The notes under the pieces are model-generated. The model had not been told where the DNA came from and did not search any database. It was given only the letters and a program-made list of their open reading frames with translations. From Balaenoptera acutorostrata (lineage: Eukaryota; Chordata; Mammalia; Artiodactyla; Balaenopteridae): a stretch of DNA of 64,000 nt. The DNA lies in NCBI RefSeq assembly GCF_949987535.1, contig NC_080066.1, forward strand, positions 134,458,335 through 134,522,334. Direction: 5' to 3'. The position numbers and the translations under genes were made by a program. Shown here piece after piece: positions 10,901-22,326 of the stretch (positions are counted from its first letter, which is position 1; every line of letters starts with the position of its first letter).

Positions 10901-12195
10901 ATGTGTAAAACTGGGTCCTTTGGTTGGGGACCCCAACTTTTTGGTTGGGGAGGAGACACAGAAAGGTCCACAGAATGAATCACTACCTAGGTATGCCTGA
11001 CCTACCCTGGGAGTGCTAGAAAACCAGGGTTAATGTGGGCCTAAGTAAAAGAGAGGAAGGAAGCATTGAATGCAGAGGGGGTGGAGACAGACAGGAAAAG
11101 ATGGCTTGGTCACCTGGAAGAATTGTATGATTTGCTGAACTAAGTGACACAATGTAGCCTTGGTGTGTAGGGTTCTCTTTGGTCCTAAAATAGGATTCAC
11201 GACACAAAATTATGACCAGTTGTTGGAGCCACATGAATACAGAGTAATACTCCAGACTGTCAGATCCTACCTTGGTCATCATTTGTATCTGCAGCTTTGA
11301 GTTATTTATACAAGTGTCTTACTACCTTGGCTCTGAAACCAGAAAAAAGGTCTCTGACCTCAATTCCAGAGTAGCGTTGCCTGAATGCCACAGCTTACTT
11401 TCACGAGCGAGTCTCTGAAAGTGTGTCTACAGTTTTACTGACAAAGTACCCGCCTCTGCCTGCCCCAGAGGCATCTACCTTCCTGTTCAGGATACATTAA
11501 CACAGAGTCCTCCGCTCAGTCCCAGCCTGGAGCCCTCTCCATCAGAAGATAAACTAGGCTCTCCAAATAGCAATACCAAGTGTCCAGGCTACTCCGGAAA
11601 GTTTAGTCCATCTGTGCCTCAAGTACCTTGGGTTTCCAGAGCACCATCAGCCAACAGCTGCAGGCTCCCCTACTCATAGTGGGAAAATGTGATTCATGCA
11701 GCTATAATGTATATGCTTCAGAGGTCTAAGGGAAACATAACCTAGAAGCTTTTGTAGTAATAAGTGTGAAGTACAATCTAGGAGACTCGAGACATAAAAA
11801 GCATAAAACCATCAGTCTCTGTAGATTATTGTCCTAGACGGATCATGATGCTTGATGGAGTTTCTACCACATCTTCAGTCCCAATCTCATGGACAACGCT
11901 ACTGCAGGCAGTTCTTTACACACAGATCAGTGTCACTTGGGATGGGATGCTTTGGGCAGAAAATCTGATTCGATTAGCTTAAACAATAAGGAACTAATTA
12001 CCTCACACAACAAGTCAAAGATGGGGTGATTCTAGAGCTGAGTAATTCAGCCGCTCAAAGATTTTTTTCCGCTCTACCATCCTCCGTGTGGGGTGACCTT
12101 CCAGCTCGGCTCCCCCTTATGGTGTCAAGATGCTACTGCAGCTTCAGATAATACATGTCAAAGGCCTTGTCTGGAAGGCAGAAAGGTCCTGCTTC
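7954..12195. other. Long unique stretch, no gene recognised
   Basis: I find no coding homology in these 4.2 kb. Weak old-repeat similarity appears near 8420-8470 and 10200-10290 (TTCATTCACTCAGCAAACG) and in the purine-rich part around 9130-9400. A perfect 15-bp palindrome (GTTGGGGACCCCAAC) lies at 10923-10937. The 121-codon and shorter frames at 9.0-9.8 kb show no domain. Confidence 0.45.
9469..9482 (+). promoter_or_regulatory. CTCF-like core motif (CCAGCAGGTGGAAG)
   Basis: It matches 13 of 14 positions of CCASYAGRKGGCRS, the mismatch being A for C at position 12. It sits in the GC-richer part of the 9.1-9.8 kb block. This is motif evidence only. Confidence 0.3.
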
Positions 12196-12199
12196 CTCT

Positions 12200-12765
12200 C
12201 ACATGTGGCTTTTTAAAAAGTCAGGTTTATGGATACATAAGTTACATACAGTAAAATTCACCATTTTTAAGTATGTGTTTTGATGAGTTTGACAAATGTA
12301 TACAGTCATGTAGCAATCAAGGTGTAGAACATTTCCATCATGCCAAAAAGTTCCCTCATGTCTGCTTGTAGTCAGTCTTCTCCCTCCACTCCAGCACCTG
12401 GCAAACACTAATCCGAATTCAGTCCCTATAATTTGCCTTTGCAAGGATGTCAGATAAGTGGACTCATACATGAGAGTAGCCATTTGTGTCCGGCTTCTAA
12501 CACTTAAGCACAATGCATTTGTGGTCCATCCGTGTTGTTGCATATCTCAGTATTTTGTTCTATTACTGAGTGGTACTCCATTGTATAGATATACCATGAT
12601 TTGTTTACCCATTCATGGACAAACAATGGACATTTGGGCTGTTTCCAATTTTATCTATAATGAATAAAGATGCTGTAAACATTCACAGACAGGTCTGTGT
12701 GGATGTATGTTTTCATTTCCCTCGAGTAAATTCTTAGGAGTGGGATTGCTGGGTTGGGAAGTTAA
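12200..12765 (-). mobile_element. L1M-type LINE 3' UTR fragment
   Basis: It reads TACAGTAAAATTCACCATTT, TTTGATGAGTTTGACAAATG, TGAGTGGTACTCCATTGTAT, TTCATGGACAAACAATGGAC, CATTTGGGCTGTTTCC and TCTTAGGAGTGGGATTGCTGG. These are reverse-complement landmarks of old L1 3' UTRs in the right order. It is truncated, with no reading frame left. Confidence 0.85.
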
Positions 12766-12839
12766 CACACATCATCTTTTAAGAGCAAGAAAACTTTCCC
12801 CAGAAGTTCCTCTGTGTTTGTTGGGTCCTGAGCCCCTGC

Positions 12840-13120
12840 CTAAACCAATCTTGGGCAGAAGGAACAGAAAGAAATGAATCAAAATCCACTCTCATGGCTA
12901 CAGAGGAAGGACAATCTCCCCTGGTCATATAGCTTCCTATGGAAACAAAATCCAGCCTCTTCCAGCAGGAAAAAAGAGAAAAATAGGTTTGCGCCAGTGA
13001 CCAGTAGTGACCCACCCAAGAACCACCCTAACTCTGGACTTCTTGTATTAGATAATTAATTCCTTATTTTGAAAGCCACTTGAATCAGACTTTCTGCTGA
13101 AAGCACCCTAAATGACCCAT
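12840..13120 (+). mobile_element. Possible old LTR (weak)
   Basis: The 3' part (CTCTGGACTTCTTGTATTAG, ATTCCTTATTTTGAAAGCC, CTGCTGAAAGCACCC) resembles the polyadenylation end of old MaLR/ERVL-type LTRs. The 5' part is not recognised, so the boundaries are guesses. Confidence 0.25.
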
Positions 13121-13875
13121 GTGTGGCTGCCTGTGGCAGTTTTACCCATCAGAGGGGGACTGCCATGACTTATACCTGGTAACCTTGGGGTCCTGGCCAC
13201 AGCTGATTGGACCACAGACTGGTCAATGGCCCACGAGAGGCTCACGGAGGTGCTCCCCTCTAGATCTGGCAGAACCAATCACATAGTCTCTGGGAGAGTT
13301 TGAGCTCAAGACAGAGGGAAAGAGACAGTAAGTAGGAGAAGAAGGGCAGCAGAATCAGGAGACAGACACAGAGAACTCAAGCAGAAAGGATGAGGGAAGG
13401 AGAGTAGAGGGATGCCATGTCAGAGTGAGACAGTGATCCAGAGGGATGACAGAAGCAGCAGCAGAGATTAGAAGAACCCTCTGTATGACTCAGTCATCAG
13501 ATGAGGGCGCACTGGCCATCACTTCCGGGAGAGGGTAAGATGCCACTGCCACAGCTGCAGGGGACCTGGAAGAGTCCTCTGCTCTTGCTGAGACTGCTGA
13601 GATGATTGCCAGTCTTTTTTATTTCCCCAAGCATCCGTACACAGAACCTGCCACCGAGATTACCTGAGGTGACCAGAACTAGCCGTGTCCTTGGCCCCCG
13701 GAGCTCTGTCACTGCACAGTCCTCTAACCACAGTACACCTGATTGTGCCCTTGAAGGCCAAAGTGCACCATGAAAACTTGGTCACAAATACAGCAACAAC
13801 TTCACCCTCCCAAACACCGACAGTTCCCTGAGAAGGGCAGAGACCAGCGCATGCGATGGAACAAACCAGGGTTCT
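13121..13875. other. Unique sequence, no gene recognised
   Basis: 13300-13460 is purine-rich (AGAGGGAAAGAGACAGTAAG and similar). No coding homology or clear repeat is seen. Confidence 0.45.
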
Positions 13876-13879
13876 CTGA

Positions 13880-14010
13880 GGGCCAACTCTGAACCCAGCA
13901 CCATATTAAGTCCCTTACATGGGTTAACTCATTGAATCCTAAAAGCACTGTGATGTAGGCAGTATTCTTTTTTCTATTTTACTGATGAGGAAGCAGGCCT
14001 GGAGATAGGG
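13880..14010 (-). mobile_element. MIR SINE fragment
   Basis: It reads CATGGGTTAACTCATTGAATCC, GTGATGTAGGCAGTATTC and ATTTTACTGATGAGGAAGC, which is the MIR 3' half in reverse complement. Confidence 0.75.
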
Positions 14011-14194
14011 TCCTCTGATCAGCTTTCACAGCCAAGATGGCAAAGCCTTCTCCTGGGTGAGCCGCTCCCACTGTCAGCCTAGGACGGGGGACCCTGAAGG
14101 GGACAGAGCATGGAGAAGTGGCAGAGAAGGCAGAAGAGCATCAGAATCCCACTGGAAGCTGAGGAGGACACCCAGCCGATGAGGAGCCCAAGCT

Positions 14195-14210
14195 ACACAC
14201 ACACACACAC
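14195..14210. repeat. (AC)8 microsatellite
   Basis: Eight uninterrupted AC units. It is short and may be polymorphic. Confidence 0.9.
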
Positions 14211-14334
14211 ATTTCCAACGCTCCAGCCCAAGAAAAATGTCTCCCACTTCAGAGTTCTGTCCCAAGGATTGAATTAGATCTCAGGCCAAGAGGAAGCAAG
14301 CAATTTGGACTCAAGAATTTGTTCTCAAAGGCCT

Positions 14335-14500
14335 CGTGACTCAAAGTGTGGACTGTGGCCCAGCAGCACAGGCATCAGCCGGACGCTTGCTCTACGTGCA
14401 GGATCGCAGCCCCACCTGAGTCAGCAAAGCCACACGTGTATTTTACAAGACCCACAGGTGATACACAGGTACTTAGAATTCCAAGATGCTCTGCTCTAAG
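14335..14500. mobile_element. MER5-like hAT-Charlie fragment
   Basis: It reads CAAAGTGTGGACTGTGGCCCAGC, AGCACAGGCATCAGCC and GCAGCCCCACCTGAGTC. These resemble the MER5 non-autonomous hAT series (AAAGTGTGGTCC..CAGCAGCATCAGCATC). It is diverged and the ends are not clean. Confidence 0.45.
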
Positions 14501-16195
14501 GAGACCTGGGTCTTTGGAATAAGGGATGGGGGTAAAGAAGAGAAGCGGGGCCAGACCGTCTCTTATTTTAGCCTAGTCCAAACCTGACTGGCCAGTGTAT
14601 TTTTCAGCCCTTTTTTTTTTAAATGATGTCAGGATGTATCCACCTCTGCACTGTGGGGTTGGTATTCTGAATGCCCATTTAACAAGAAAAACAGGAATTC
14701 TTTTTTTCCTTATGAATTGCTTTCCTGAATCTCCTATATGTGTTTCATCTATTCTCCCTGGCTGTGTGTGTTTTTGTGTGTGGAAAAAGCAAAGCTTAAA
14801 TGTCAGAAGGAAGGGATCAGATTCCCCATCCTCTTGCCAACCAAGAGCACATTTACTAGTCTCTTCCCTCCATTAAATGTTAAATGATGTTTATGAAGCA
14901 CCCACATGGGCCTGGAGCTTTTCTCAGTGCTTAAGGTTGCCAGGTGGTCAACATAATGGCATTACCCTTTATTTGAACTCTCTACTCTGGTGTTCCTGGA
15001 GGCCCTGCAGGAACACGAGCAGACTCAAATTTAAAGTGAGAACCAAGAAGGGGGATAGACAGGACACGTGAGAAGTAGTCCCGATTCTCAATCAGGTAAA
15101 TCAGTGGGCCGTGCCTGGTCAGTTTCACCTTATCAGTGCTGTCCAACTGCTGTCCTCAACTTCTCTGGTCATCCTCTACCCTGCCTGAGCCCTGCCTGCT
15201 CCTTACCGTCCAGAGGAAGATTTGACAACCCATCAAGTGTCGAAAGGGTATCACAATAAATCACCTTTTCCTATGAAAATCTCACAGATGGAGTGACCAG
15301 ACTCACTGACTAGATATCGGGGTTCGTGATTTTACAGTGGGAAAGTGCATTTTAAACCAGAGCTAGCCTGAAAATCCAAATCATATGGTCACTACAACTG
15401 TTAACCAGGTAAATATAAAAATGGGCATTTTATCCTAACACGAGGAACAGAGATACGCTTCTTTAAAGAAGAATTGTGTCCTTTATTTTGTGTCCAAACC
15501 TGCAATCTTTCAACATCTTGTTCGGCATAACAATTGCTACGTAAATTCATGGTGGGTAATTACCTTCCTATCATCACCAGGAACTGGGATATGTAACATA
15601 CGAAAGTAGACTGTAACATCCTCCTACTCGAAAAGCATCCACTCCAGGAAAGCACAGAGACTCTTTCACAGAAACCCATCTGCAAAGCAGGCAGGAAGGA
15701 GGAGGAGGGAGGGGAAGCTTGTGCGCCACCAGACTCTTGCCCTCCTCTGTCTTGGAGTCTTCTGTCCGGTTCAGGAGAACGCTTTCAGGCCAGTAATGAT
15801 GAATCTGACGCCACGTGAATGAGATTTGCAGGTGTGAGTGGGAGGCTGCCGGGGCAAACCCGGATGAATGGGAAAGTGGGGAGAGGAGGGTTTCTGGGAC
15901 AGAAGCAGAAACAAAGGTTGTGCTTGAATGAGCAAAAATAGGACAGACGCCTCTTCTTGAGGGAGGGTAGATGGGTCGTCCCAAGAGGCAACTTGAGGGC
16001 TCTGAGCTGTACAACCTCAGTGCTGCTGTCAGGGAAGGATAAAACAAAGTGGGAGACGGCTTCAGCAGACACTGAGAGTCAGAATTGTCTGATGGCTTGG
16101 AAAGTCTGCCAAGCCCACTGGGGCCACCTCCACAGTAGCTCAGGCTACGCAGCAGTCTTGACAGGTCAAGCCCCATGAAAGCAAATGAATGGATA
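14501..16195. other. Unique sequence, no gene recognised
   Basis: It contains the 200-codon frame on the - strand (15574-16176). That frame shows no domain, low-complexity Ser/Pro/Leu composition and no codon signature, so I do not call it a gene. A short block at 15291-15400 has inverted ends (GAGTGACCAGAC and TATGGTCACTAC) and may be a remnant DNA transposon. Confidence 0.45.
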
Positions 16196-16199
16196 AGTC

Positions 16200-16262
16200 A
16201 AGGGTACAAATGCCTGCCCCATAGTAGGCACTAAGTAAATAGTTACTGAATGAATGAATGAG
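16200..16262 (+). mobile_element. MIR/L2 3' end fragment
   Basis: GCCCCATAGTAGGCACTAAG, followed by TAAATAG and the (TGAA)n run, matches the shared 3' end of MIR and L2. Confidence 0.6.
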
Positions 16263-16299
16263 TGGGTGGATGAGCCAATGTAAGCTTCAGAGCCAATCA

Positions 16300-17000
16300 T
16301 TTGGTCCAGGAACTGCATCGATTGATTCATTAGTTCATGCAGTACATATATTTTGAGTGTCCCCTCTATGTCTTGAACTATGCAGCAGTTCAAGATAGAA
16401 AAGGTCTGCCCTCCAAAGCTTCTAGTGGGGAGACAGAGACAAATAAATACACAAGCAAATATATAATAAGATAATTTATAAGCAAAGGCAAGTGCTATAG
16501 AGCAGGTAAAATGTAGTGTTAGACTAGAGCAGAGGTCAGCAAACTTTTTCTGTCAAGGGCTAGAGAGAAAATACTTTAGTTTTATGGACCAAATACTCTC
16601 TCTTAAAACAACTCAACTCTGCCACTGTAGCCTGAAGGCCCCTGTAGACAATATGTAAATGACAAGCATGGCTATGTTCAAATAAATCTTTATGGACACT
16701 GAAATTTGAATTTCACATAATTTTTATGTCCCAAAAATGTTTTTTTTTCAACCATGTAAAAATGTAAAAACTATTCTTGGCTCTCAGGCCATATAAAACA
16801 GGTTGATGGCCAGATCTGGCCCCCAGGACGTAGTTTGCAGACCCCTGGAATAGAGTGACGGGGTGGGAGGGTCTGCTGGGAAGGTGACATTTGAGCCTAG
16901 ACTAGCATGGGGAGAAAGAAGCAGCCATGCAAAGAGGAGGGAAGAACATTCCAGGCACAAGGAGGCATGGTGCAAAGGTACGTGCGTGTATATATACACA
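16300..17000 (+). mobile_element. Ancient repeat, unassigned, split by a hAT element
   Basis: Left part, 16300-16529: TTCTAGTGGGGAGACAGAG, AATACACAAGCAAATA, AAGTGCTATAGAGCAGG. Right part, 16856-17000: GGGAAGGTGACATTTGAGCC, GCAGCCATGCAAAGAGGAGG, AGAACATTCCAGGCACAAGG. The two parts read on as one copy of the 'TGTGCCAGGCAC' family once the hAT element between them is ignored. Confidence 0.65.
16530..16847. mobile_element. hAT-Charlie non-autonomous DNA transposon, nested
   Basis: The ends are CAGAGGTCAGCAAACT and AGTTTGCAGACCCCTG, imperfect inverted repeats of about 16 bp. They are flanked by GACTAGAG (16522-16529) and GAATAGAG (16848-16855), an 8-bp target duplication with one mismatch, as hAT transposition gives. 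Inside are CTCAACTCTGCCACTGTAGC, GGCTATGTTCAAATAAA and ATGGCCAGATCTGGCCCCC, typical of a common Charlie-derived repeat. It has no transposase. It inserted into the older repeat listed above. Confidence 0.85.
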
Positions 17001-18585
17001 CAAACACACATCCACAGTACTATCCACCACAGACAGTTGTTGAATATTTGTGAGAGAAAACGGATCTAGAAACGTCTGTGTCCCCACCTGACCATGATGT
17101 GGGGATGAAGGCAATGCCGGTCTCTGTGCTCATCAGCCAGGTGTGCAGCTTCACACTTTGATGAACCGGCATGTCTCTGGACAAAACAGATTCTGACTTT
17201 ACTGGCCCCGGTTTCTCTTCTGCATATTTCCTCGTTGTTCAAGATTAGTCATTAGATTTTTAAGCAACAGCATCTTTCTGGAAAATTTGTGGGAGAAGCA
17301 GCTCACAAAATGAGGTTGTGCTTGTTTGTTTTGTTCAGGGTTTACAACTTTTTGAGTGTTATGGGTTGATTCCTGGATTCTAACCAACATCAATCATCCT
17401 GGTGCCTTTCACATGAGTGTGTGGACATAATCTCATTAAATACAAATTATCGGAAGTCTTCTGGAATTGTGTATGCAAAAGGAAAATGGACAACTCCATC
17501 CATCAACCACACACCATGACATCTGTGGCTACCATCAAAAACTAGGCAAGGCAGGTTCTTGGAAGCCCCTGCTGTACCTTCTCCACCCCTACTAAGCAGG
17601 GATAGAGTAAGAGGGTGTGATGGAGAGAAAGAGCCAGCCCCAGGTGAAAGGAACTTGTCTTTGAAGCATATTGTTTTGATTCTTTGGCTTCTGGCCCCTA
17701 CAGCCTTTGGACTTGAGTCAATTCCTGTTCTTGTGGAAGCTACCCAGGTTCATACTTTCCCCCTTCGTATGTGGATTTTTATTTTGTCAATTAACATTTC
17801 TTTCACAGAATTAAGGCACAGAATAGCATCTCAATCCTTTATATTCCCAATTGGGGGGCAAAGCAACTCAGCAGTTTTCAAGTCCTGGCAGCATCAAAAG
17901 AGCATCTGCAATCAATTACCACCTTTTCCCCCCGTTTCTCACCATCCGTTGCTTAAAAATGGCTAACTTATTTTTTTCCCTCATATCCTTGTAAAAACAC
18001 ATGCACACACCAACACACACATGGCTCCCAGGCTGAAATCACAAGTGCCAAAGCTCAGCCTGGAGAGAACGTTTATGACTGGGTTATACATCCCCGAAAA
18101 TAGGGGTTTATAATGGAAACACTGACAGATCATTAACTATAATAGCATAAACCGAGGCACAGAATTTTCACATTGTCTCCATTTTGTTTGTGTCAGCAGG
18201 ATTTCCAGGCCCAGAATCTGGTTGGAGCTCATGAGCTGTGCCCAAATGTGTGAGGCAAATCTGAGGGCAAGAGGACAGCCCGGAGAACATGGCTCAGGAC
18301 ATGCACAGTCTTCAGGTGCAGAATATTCTGTGATGTTTGGATTCAGAAATGATCACAGGAATCTCAGCACGGAGAAGACAACCATCTGGGCTGGAAGCTT
18401 AAGTCCCTGTCAGCCACTCCTCTCCAATGACCAACTGCTCCTTGCCCCAGGCATGACTTTTACTGATATAAAGAAGCAATTTAGAGCAACTAGCTAGTTA
18501 GCTGATAGATGGAAACTATCCCCAGCAAGGTCTCCATTCTAGTTTTTGTGCTCTCTTAGGAGATGCGTCCACCAACTTACCACCA
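17001..18585. other. Unique/unassigned sequence, no gene
   Basis: There is a short TATATACACACAAACACACA tract at 16990-17010. The 135-codon frame at 17559-17966 covers sequence that reads like an old repeat and has no domain. Confidence 0.4.
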
Positions 18586-18589
18586 ATGC

Positions 18590-18735
18590 TTAGAACACTG
18601 CCTGACACATAGTAGATGCTCAAAGCATATTTGGTGCTGCACGCATATCTGGATGGATCCATGAGCTAATGAAGGAATTAACAGATGTCTTTCGGCCTCA
18701 CTCAGGTTTCTCATGTGCGAAATGAGGGGGTTCAA
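18590..18735 (+). mobile_element. MIR-like fragment(s)
   Basis: AACACTGCCTGACACATAGT, followed by AGATGCTCAAAGC, matches the MIR 3' end. Just after it GGTTTCTCATGTGCGAAATG resembles the MIR core, so the two pieces may be separate or rearranged. Confidence 0.5.
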
Positions 18736-18741
18736 TACCAA

Positions 18742-18905
18742 CAGTGGTTCTCGACTCTGGCTGCACACTGGAATAACACTAAATCACTTTACAAACATAC
18801 TAACACCTGGATCCTACCCCCGACCAAATAAGTCCGAATCTCTAGACATGTGGCTTGAGCAGCAATAGTTTGAAAAACACCCCAGGTGTTTCTAATGTAG
18901 ACTAG
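18742..18905. mobile_element. MER5A-type hAT-Charlie element, 3'-truncated
   Basis: It begins CAGTGGTTCTCGACTCTGGC with the MER5A terminal repeat. It passes through TGCACACTGGAATAAC and AACACCTGGATCCTACCCCC and ends in CCCAGGTGTTTCTAATGTAG just short of the second terminal repeat. Confidence 0.8.
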
Positions 18906-19029
18906 ATGATTCTAAAATTCCTTTCTGTGTTTTTAATTCTAACTAATTTGGGTCATGAAATTCAAGGCCTAGAATTTGTCTCTCCTCAGCTCAGAGAGGT
19001 AAAAGGAACAGGAGTGAAATGACTTTGAG

Positions 19030-19215
19030 AAATTATATTTAGGAAATAATGACCATTTATTGGACTCCTTGGTGCTAGGCACTGTGTATTGCATATTATT
19101 ATCTCCAACCCCTCTGACAGGTGGCCTTATCCCAGCTTCCCTGTTTTTCAGATGAGGAACCTGGGGTTCAGAGAAGCAAAGTGCATTATCCAGAGATAAG
19201 GAGTTATCCAGGGAG
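19030..19215 (-). mobile_element. MIR SINE
   Basis: It reads CCATTTATTGGACTCCTTGG, TGCTAGGCACTGTGTATTGC, TTTTTCAGATGAGGAACC and GGTTCAGAGAAGCAAAGTGC, the reverse-complement MIR series. Confidence 0.75.
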
Positions 19216-19269
19216 AGGCTGACCTCCTCAGCTGCTGTGGGGCATTGTCAGTCAATTCCTTTTCAGAAT

Positions 19270-20175
19270 TAAAGGGTGTTCAGCATCCGGCAAAGATTTT
19301 ATGTTCAGGCAGAGTGTTGGAAGAAAGAGAAGTGAGAACTTCAAGACACACCACACAAAACTGTGAGGTTTGGGGAGGAGGAATTCCCTCCCGCCCCTGT
19401 TCCCCTCCAACGTGAAAAAGGACAAGCTCGCGCTCCCCCAGGCCTGGGCCAGCTGTCAGAGATGAGCCCTGATAAAGGCCCTGGGCCTCCTCCTTGAATT
19501 CCTTTGTTCCAGAACCTATCCCATTAGAAAAAGGTCACACATCTTTGGCCCCTTTTAATTTCAGGGGTGGAGAGGTAAAAGCCCAGTCGGGGAAACATGT
19601 GCAATTATGAGCAATTACTTAAACGGCTTTCAGACAAGCCTTGGCCCTCCACCAGCGGGCACAGGGGCCGGCGTCTGCGTTTTGTAGGCGAGAAGGAGCG
19701 AGGGTGGGAAGGTGGGGACGGGGGAGGGGAGACAGCAAAGCCTTTTGTCACTGGGCTACAAAAAAACCCCATTGGTATTTCCTGCCACCGGACTAGCTGA
19801 CACTAACCAGCCCTGCGCAGGGGAACTATTCACTTAAAAGTCATCGTTTCCTTTACTTATCTGCCTCTAAAGAAACAAATCTATTAGCAGCAAGAAATCA
19901 CTCCAGCGGCTTCAACTAAGTGCTTCCCCTGCTGAAAATGCCAAAGCCCTGCCTTCAGCTCCGGCCGGCCATCCCCTGGCCTCCGCTCCTTCCAGGCAGC
20001 AGCTCCGAGCTGGCCCATGTCAGGGTGTCTCTGGCCACTACAGATAACAAGGGCCATTACGTTCCAAATCCTTCCCCAACCTCCTCCCCTCCCTTCCGCC
20101 AAAATCCCAAACCCAATTTCTCCCTGGCAGATCAAAGGCGGCCCAAGCTACAGGAGAGCTCACTTGATCAATAAA
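19270..20175. promoter_or_regulatory. Candidate conserved regulatory island (repeat-free, motif-dense)
   Basis: No interspersed repeat is recognised over about 900 bp, and the block is GC-richer than its surroundings. Visible motifs are three GATA sites (19471-19475; AGATAA reversed at 19857-19862; AGATAA at 20042-20047), a direct repeat of GCAATTA spaced 10 bp apart (19601 and 19611) typical of paired homeodomain sites, and a TCF/LEF-type ATCAAAGG at 20131-20138. There is no coding frame of note, so an enhancer is the simplest reading. Conservation is inferred from texture and not measured. Confidence 0.35.
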
Positions 20176-21265
20176 CTCTTGACATGGGAATAAACAGAAG
20201 GATACAATATTTTCCTTCAGGATTTATTTTGTCCATGGAATAGCAGTGGCTTGCTATGCCTTTCCTTTTGCGAACAATGGAGATTCAGTGTTAAAGCTCA
20301 AAATAGTTTACTCCTGAATGAAAAATCAAAAATGCCCAGATAGCCCGAAAACACTTTTTCAGTCTTTGTTGGCCTTAAACATACAAACTGTAAGGGGAAG
20401 ACTTGATCTTCCAAAAGCAAACTTTCCTTCCACTCCAACTCGGTTTGCAAAAGTTTACTGTAGAGCTACCTAAGCAAGGCAATCTCATTTTAACAATTAA
20501 CTTTGCAATTTAGGAAGTATAATAAAAATCAATATGCATCTCTCACTGTTCGTCCTAAAGAATTCAAAAGTACTTCACAGACAATGATCTGAAACTATGG
20601 TTGAAAAAGTACAGAAAACCCCAAAAAAGTTGAATCCAGGACGCTGTGCATTTGGGACATACAAATTGTTTTTAAACTCTTGAGAATATTTATTTAAAAT
20701 ATCAGTTCATTGATTCCTGTATCACTCACTCTCCTATGACTGTTTCTTTGATACTGAAATCCTTAACCCGCGAAACTGAAGGAGAGAGAATTTCAGCTGA
20801 GTTGCTAAAATAGTCCAGGGAACTCATTTGGAATCTAGCTATCTAGATTGCCCCATTAACTACCATATTATGTTTACTCACACATGCTTTCATATATAGC
20901 ACATGTATATTACAATTTTTAGAAATAAAGTCTTGCATCTTCCTCCTTTGTAAGATATATAAACGTATACTTAGATCAATATGAGCTTTCCATTAGTTAG
21001 TACGGAAAATGTTCCACAAAGATCACTGAGGCATATTAAACCACTCTAACTTAGGATCCAGGTAAGAGAAAGCAAAGTAGATCAGCAACATAGGCCAGAA
21101 GATGAGGAAGAGGAGGGGGAAAATGGTGTCTTGTGGCACAATGACAGTTACAGCTTAAGCCCAGAATATAGACAACAGGGTGTGTCAGCTTTACATTTAT
21201 AGCCCACAGGAAGAACAGAAACTCCTTGCCAACCTGTTTGTATATTTCCTCCTACAGCATGACTT
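20176..21265. other. Unique AT-rich sequence continuing the island
   Basis: There is no recognised repeat and no coding frame. It may be part of the same conserved block as 19.3-20.2 kb. Confidence 0.4.
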
Positions 21266-21269
21266 CAGA

Positions 21270-21505
21270 TTGATAACTACCATTTACTGAGATCTCACAT
21301 TTACCAGGCAAAGAGCGAAGCACTTGACAAACTCTACATTATTTCCTTTATTCCTCACAAGAGCCCTATGAAATAGGTACCATTTGACAGATGAGGTATA
21401 TGGTCCTAAAGAGGTTAATTGTCTTCCCCAGGGTCACATGGAAGCGATTGGAAATGCTGATATTTGAATGGGGGCATCTGACTTCAGAGCTGCCACGTGA
21501 ACTGC
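21270..21505 (-). mobile_element. MIR SINE, nearly full length
   Basis: It reads CTACCATTTACTGAGATCTC, TCACAAGAGCCCTATGAAAT, AGGTACCATTTGACAGATGAG, TTCCCCAGGGTCACATGG and ATTTGAATGGGGGCATCTGAC, in correct reverse-complement order. Confidence 0.85.
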
Positions 21506-22326
21506 CAACCTGAGACAAAAATGTCTGCAACTGCCCTCCCAGCCCAGCACTATGAATTTCAGTCAAGAGGCAGTAGCCTTTCTCTTCTATAAAATCGTCC
21601 TCAGTCTTCTCCATCCAAACTTTTATATGATCAAACAGAATTTATTTTATTCATGGATATGTTTACATTGCCTAGCTCCAAGTACATTATTTTTGAAACA
21701 CTTTCCCCTTATTCTTGCATTTCTGCCAATTAAGTCAGGAGAAAATCAATATTTCACGGAGGAGAGAAGGGATCATAAAGTACATTGGTGGGGACCTAGA
21801 AACAGGTCTACCAATTCCATGTACCTTCCCCCTTAGTCTTGTGACCTTCAGGAAACACATCATTTACATTAATTTCATTAGTTTTCAAGTGTAACATTTT
21901 AAAGAAGCGTGGCATGATTTATTGATGTCTGTCCCCCGGCAGGAGTATTTTTCTCTTTCTCCTCTTAGCACAATGATTTGCACTAATCCTTTAGAGAGGC
22001 GGTGGGTAAGTCTTTTGTTCTGTTAAGGTAATGTGCAACTGTCCAGACCCTGTGTTCAATGGCTACTTTGCCAGCCCTCTCAAATAGTTTACCATGAAAG
22101 TTCAGGGTCAAACAGCCTTTGGATGCATGTATACTGCACCTCTCAGCAAACTCACCCAGAATGGCCTGCCTGCCTGAGCACAGAACTTGGCATCCTTGGC
22201 CTAAAAGGGATCACCATCACTGGTCCACCTTGTGGGAAAAATGTCTCTGAGCCAAACCATACAAAGCCAAAGTGGTGGGGGGTAGGGGAGGAAGACCAAG
22301 CCAGCCAAAAGAAAAAAATTTTTCCC
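21506..22326. other. Unique sequence, no gene recognised
   Basis: It holds only short frames without domains. Its last 20 bases (22307-22326, AAAAGAAAAAAATTTTTCCC) form the left copy of the degenerate target site of the ATP6V0E1 retrocopy. Confidence 0.5.

Noticed and set aside
10923..10937. Perfect 15-bp palindrome GTTGGGGACCCCAAC followed by another GGTTGGGG
   Set aside because: Short, isolated, and expected occasionally by chance. No terminator or RNA-gene context.
15574..16176. 200-codon open frame on the - strand
   Set aside because: Low-complexity Ser/Pro/Leu composition, overlapped by other frames, no domain and no promoter or splice context.
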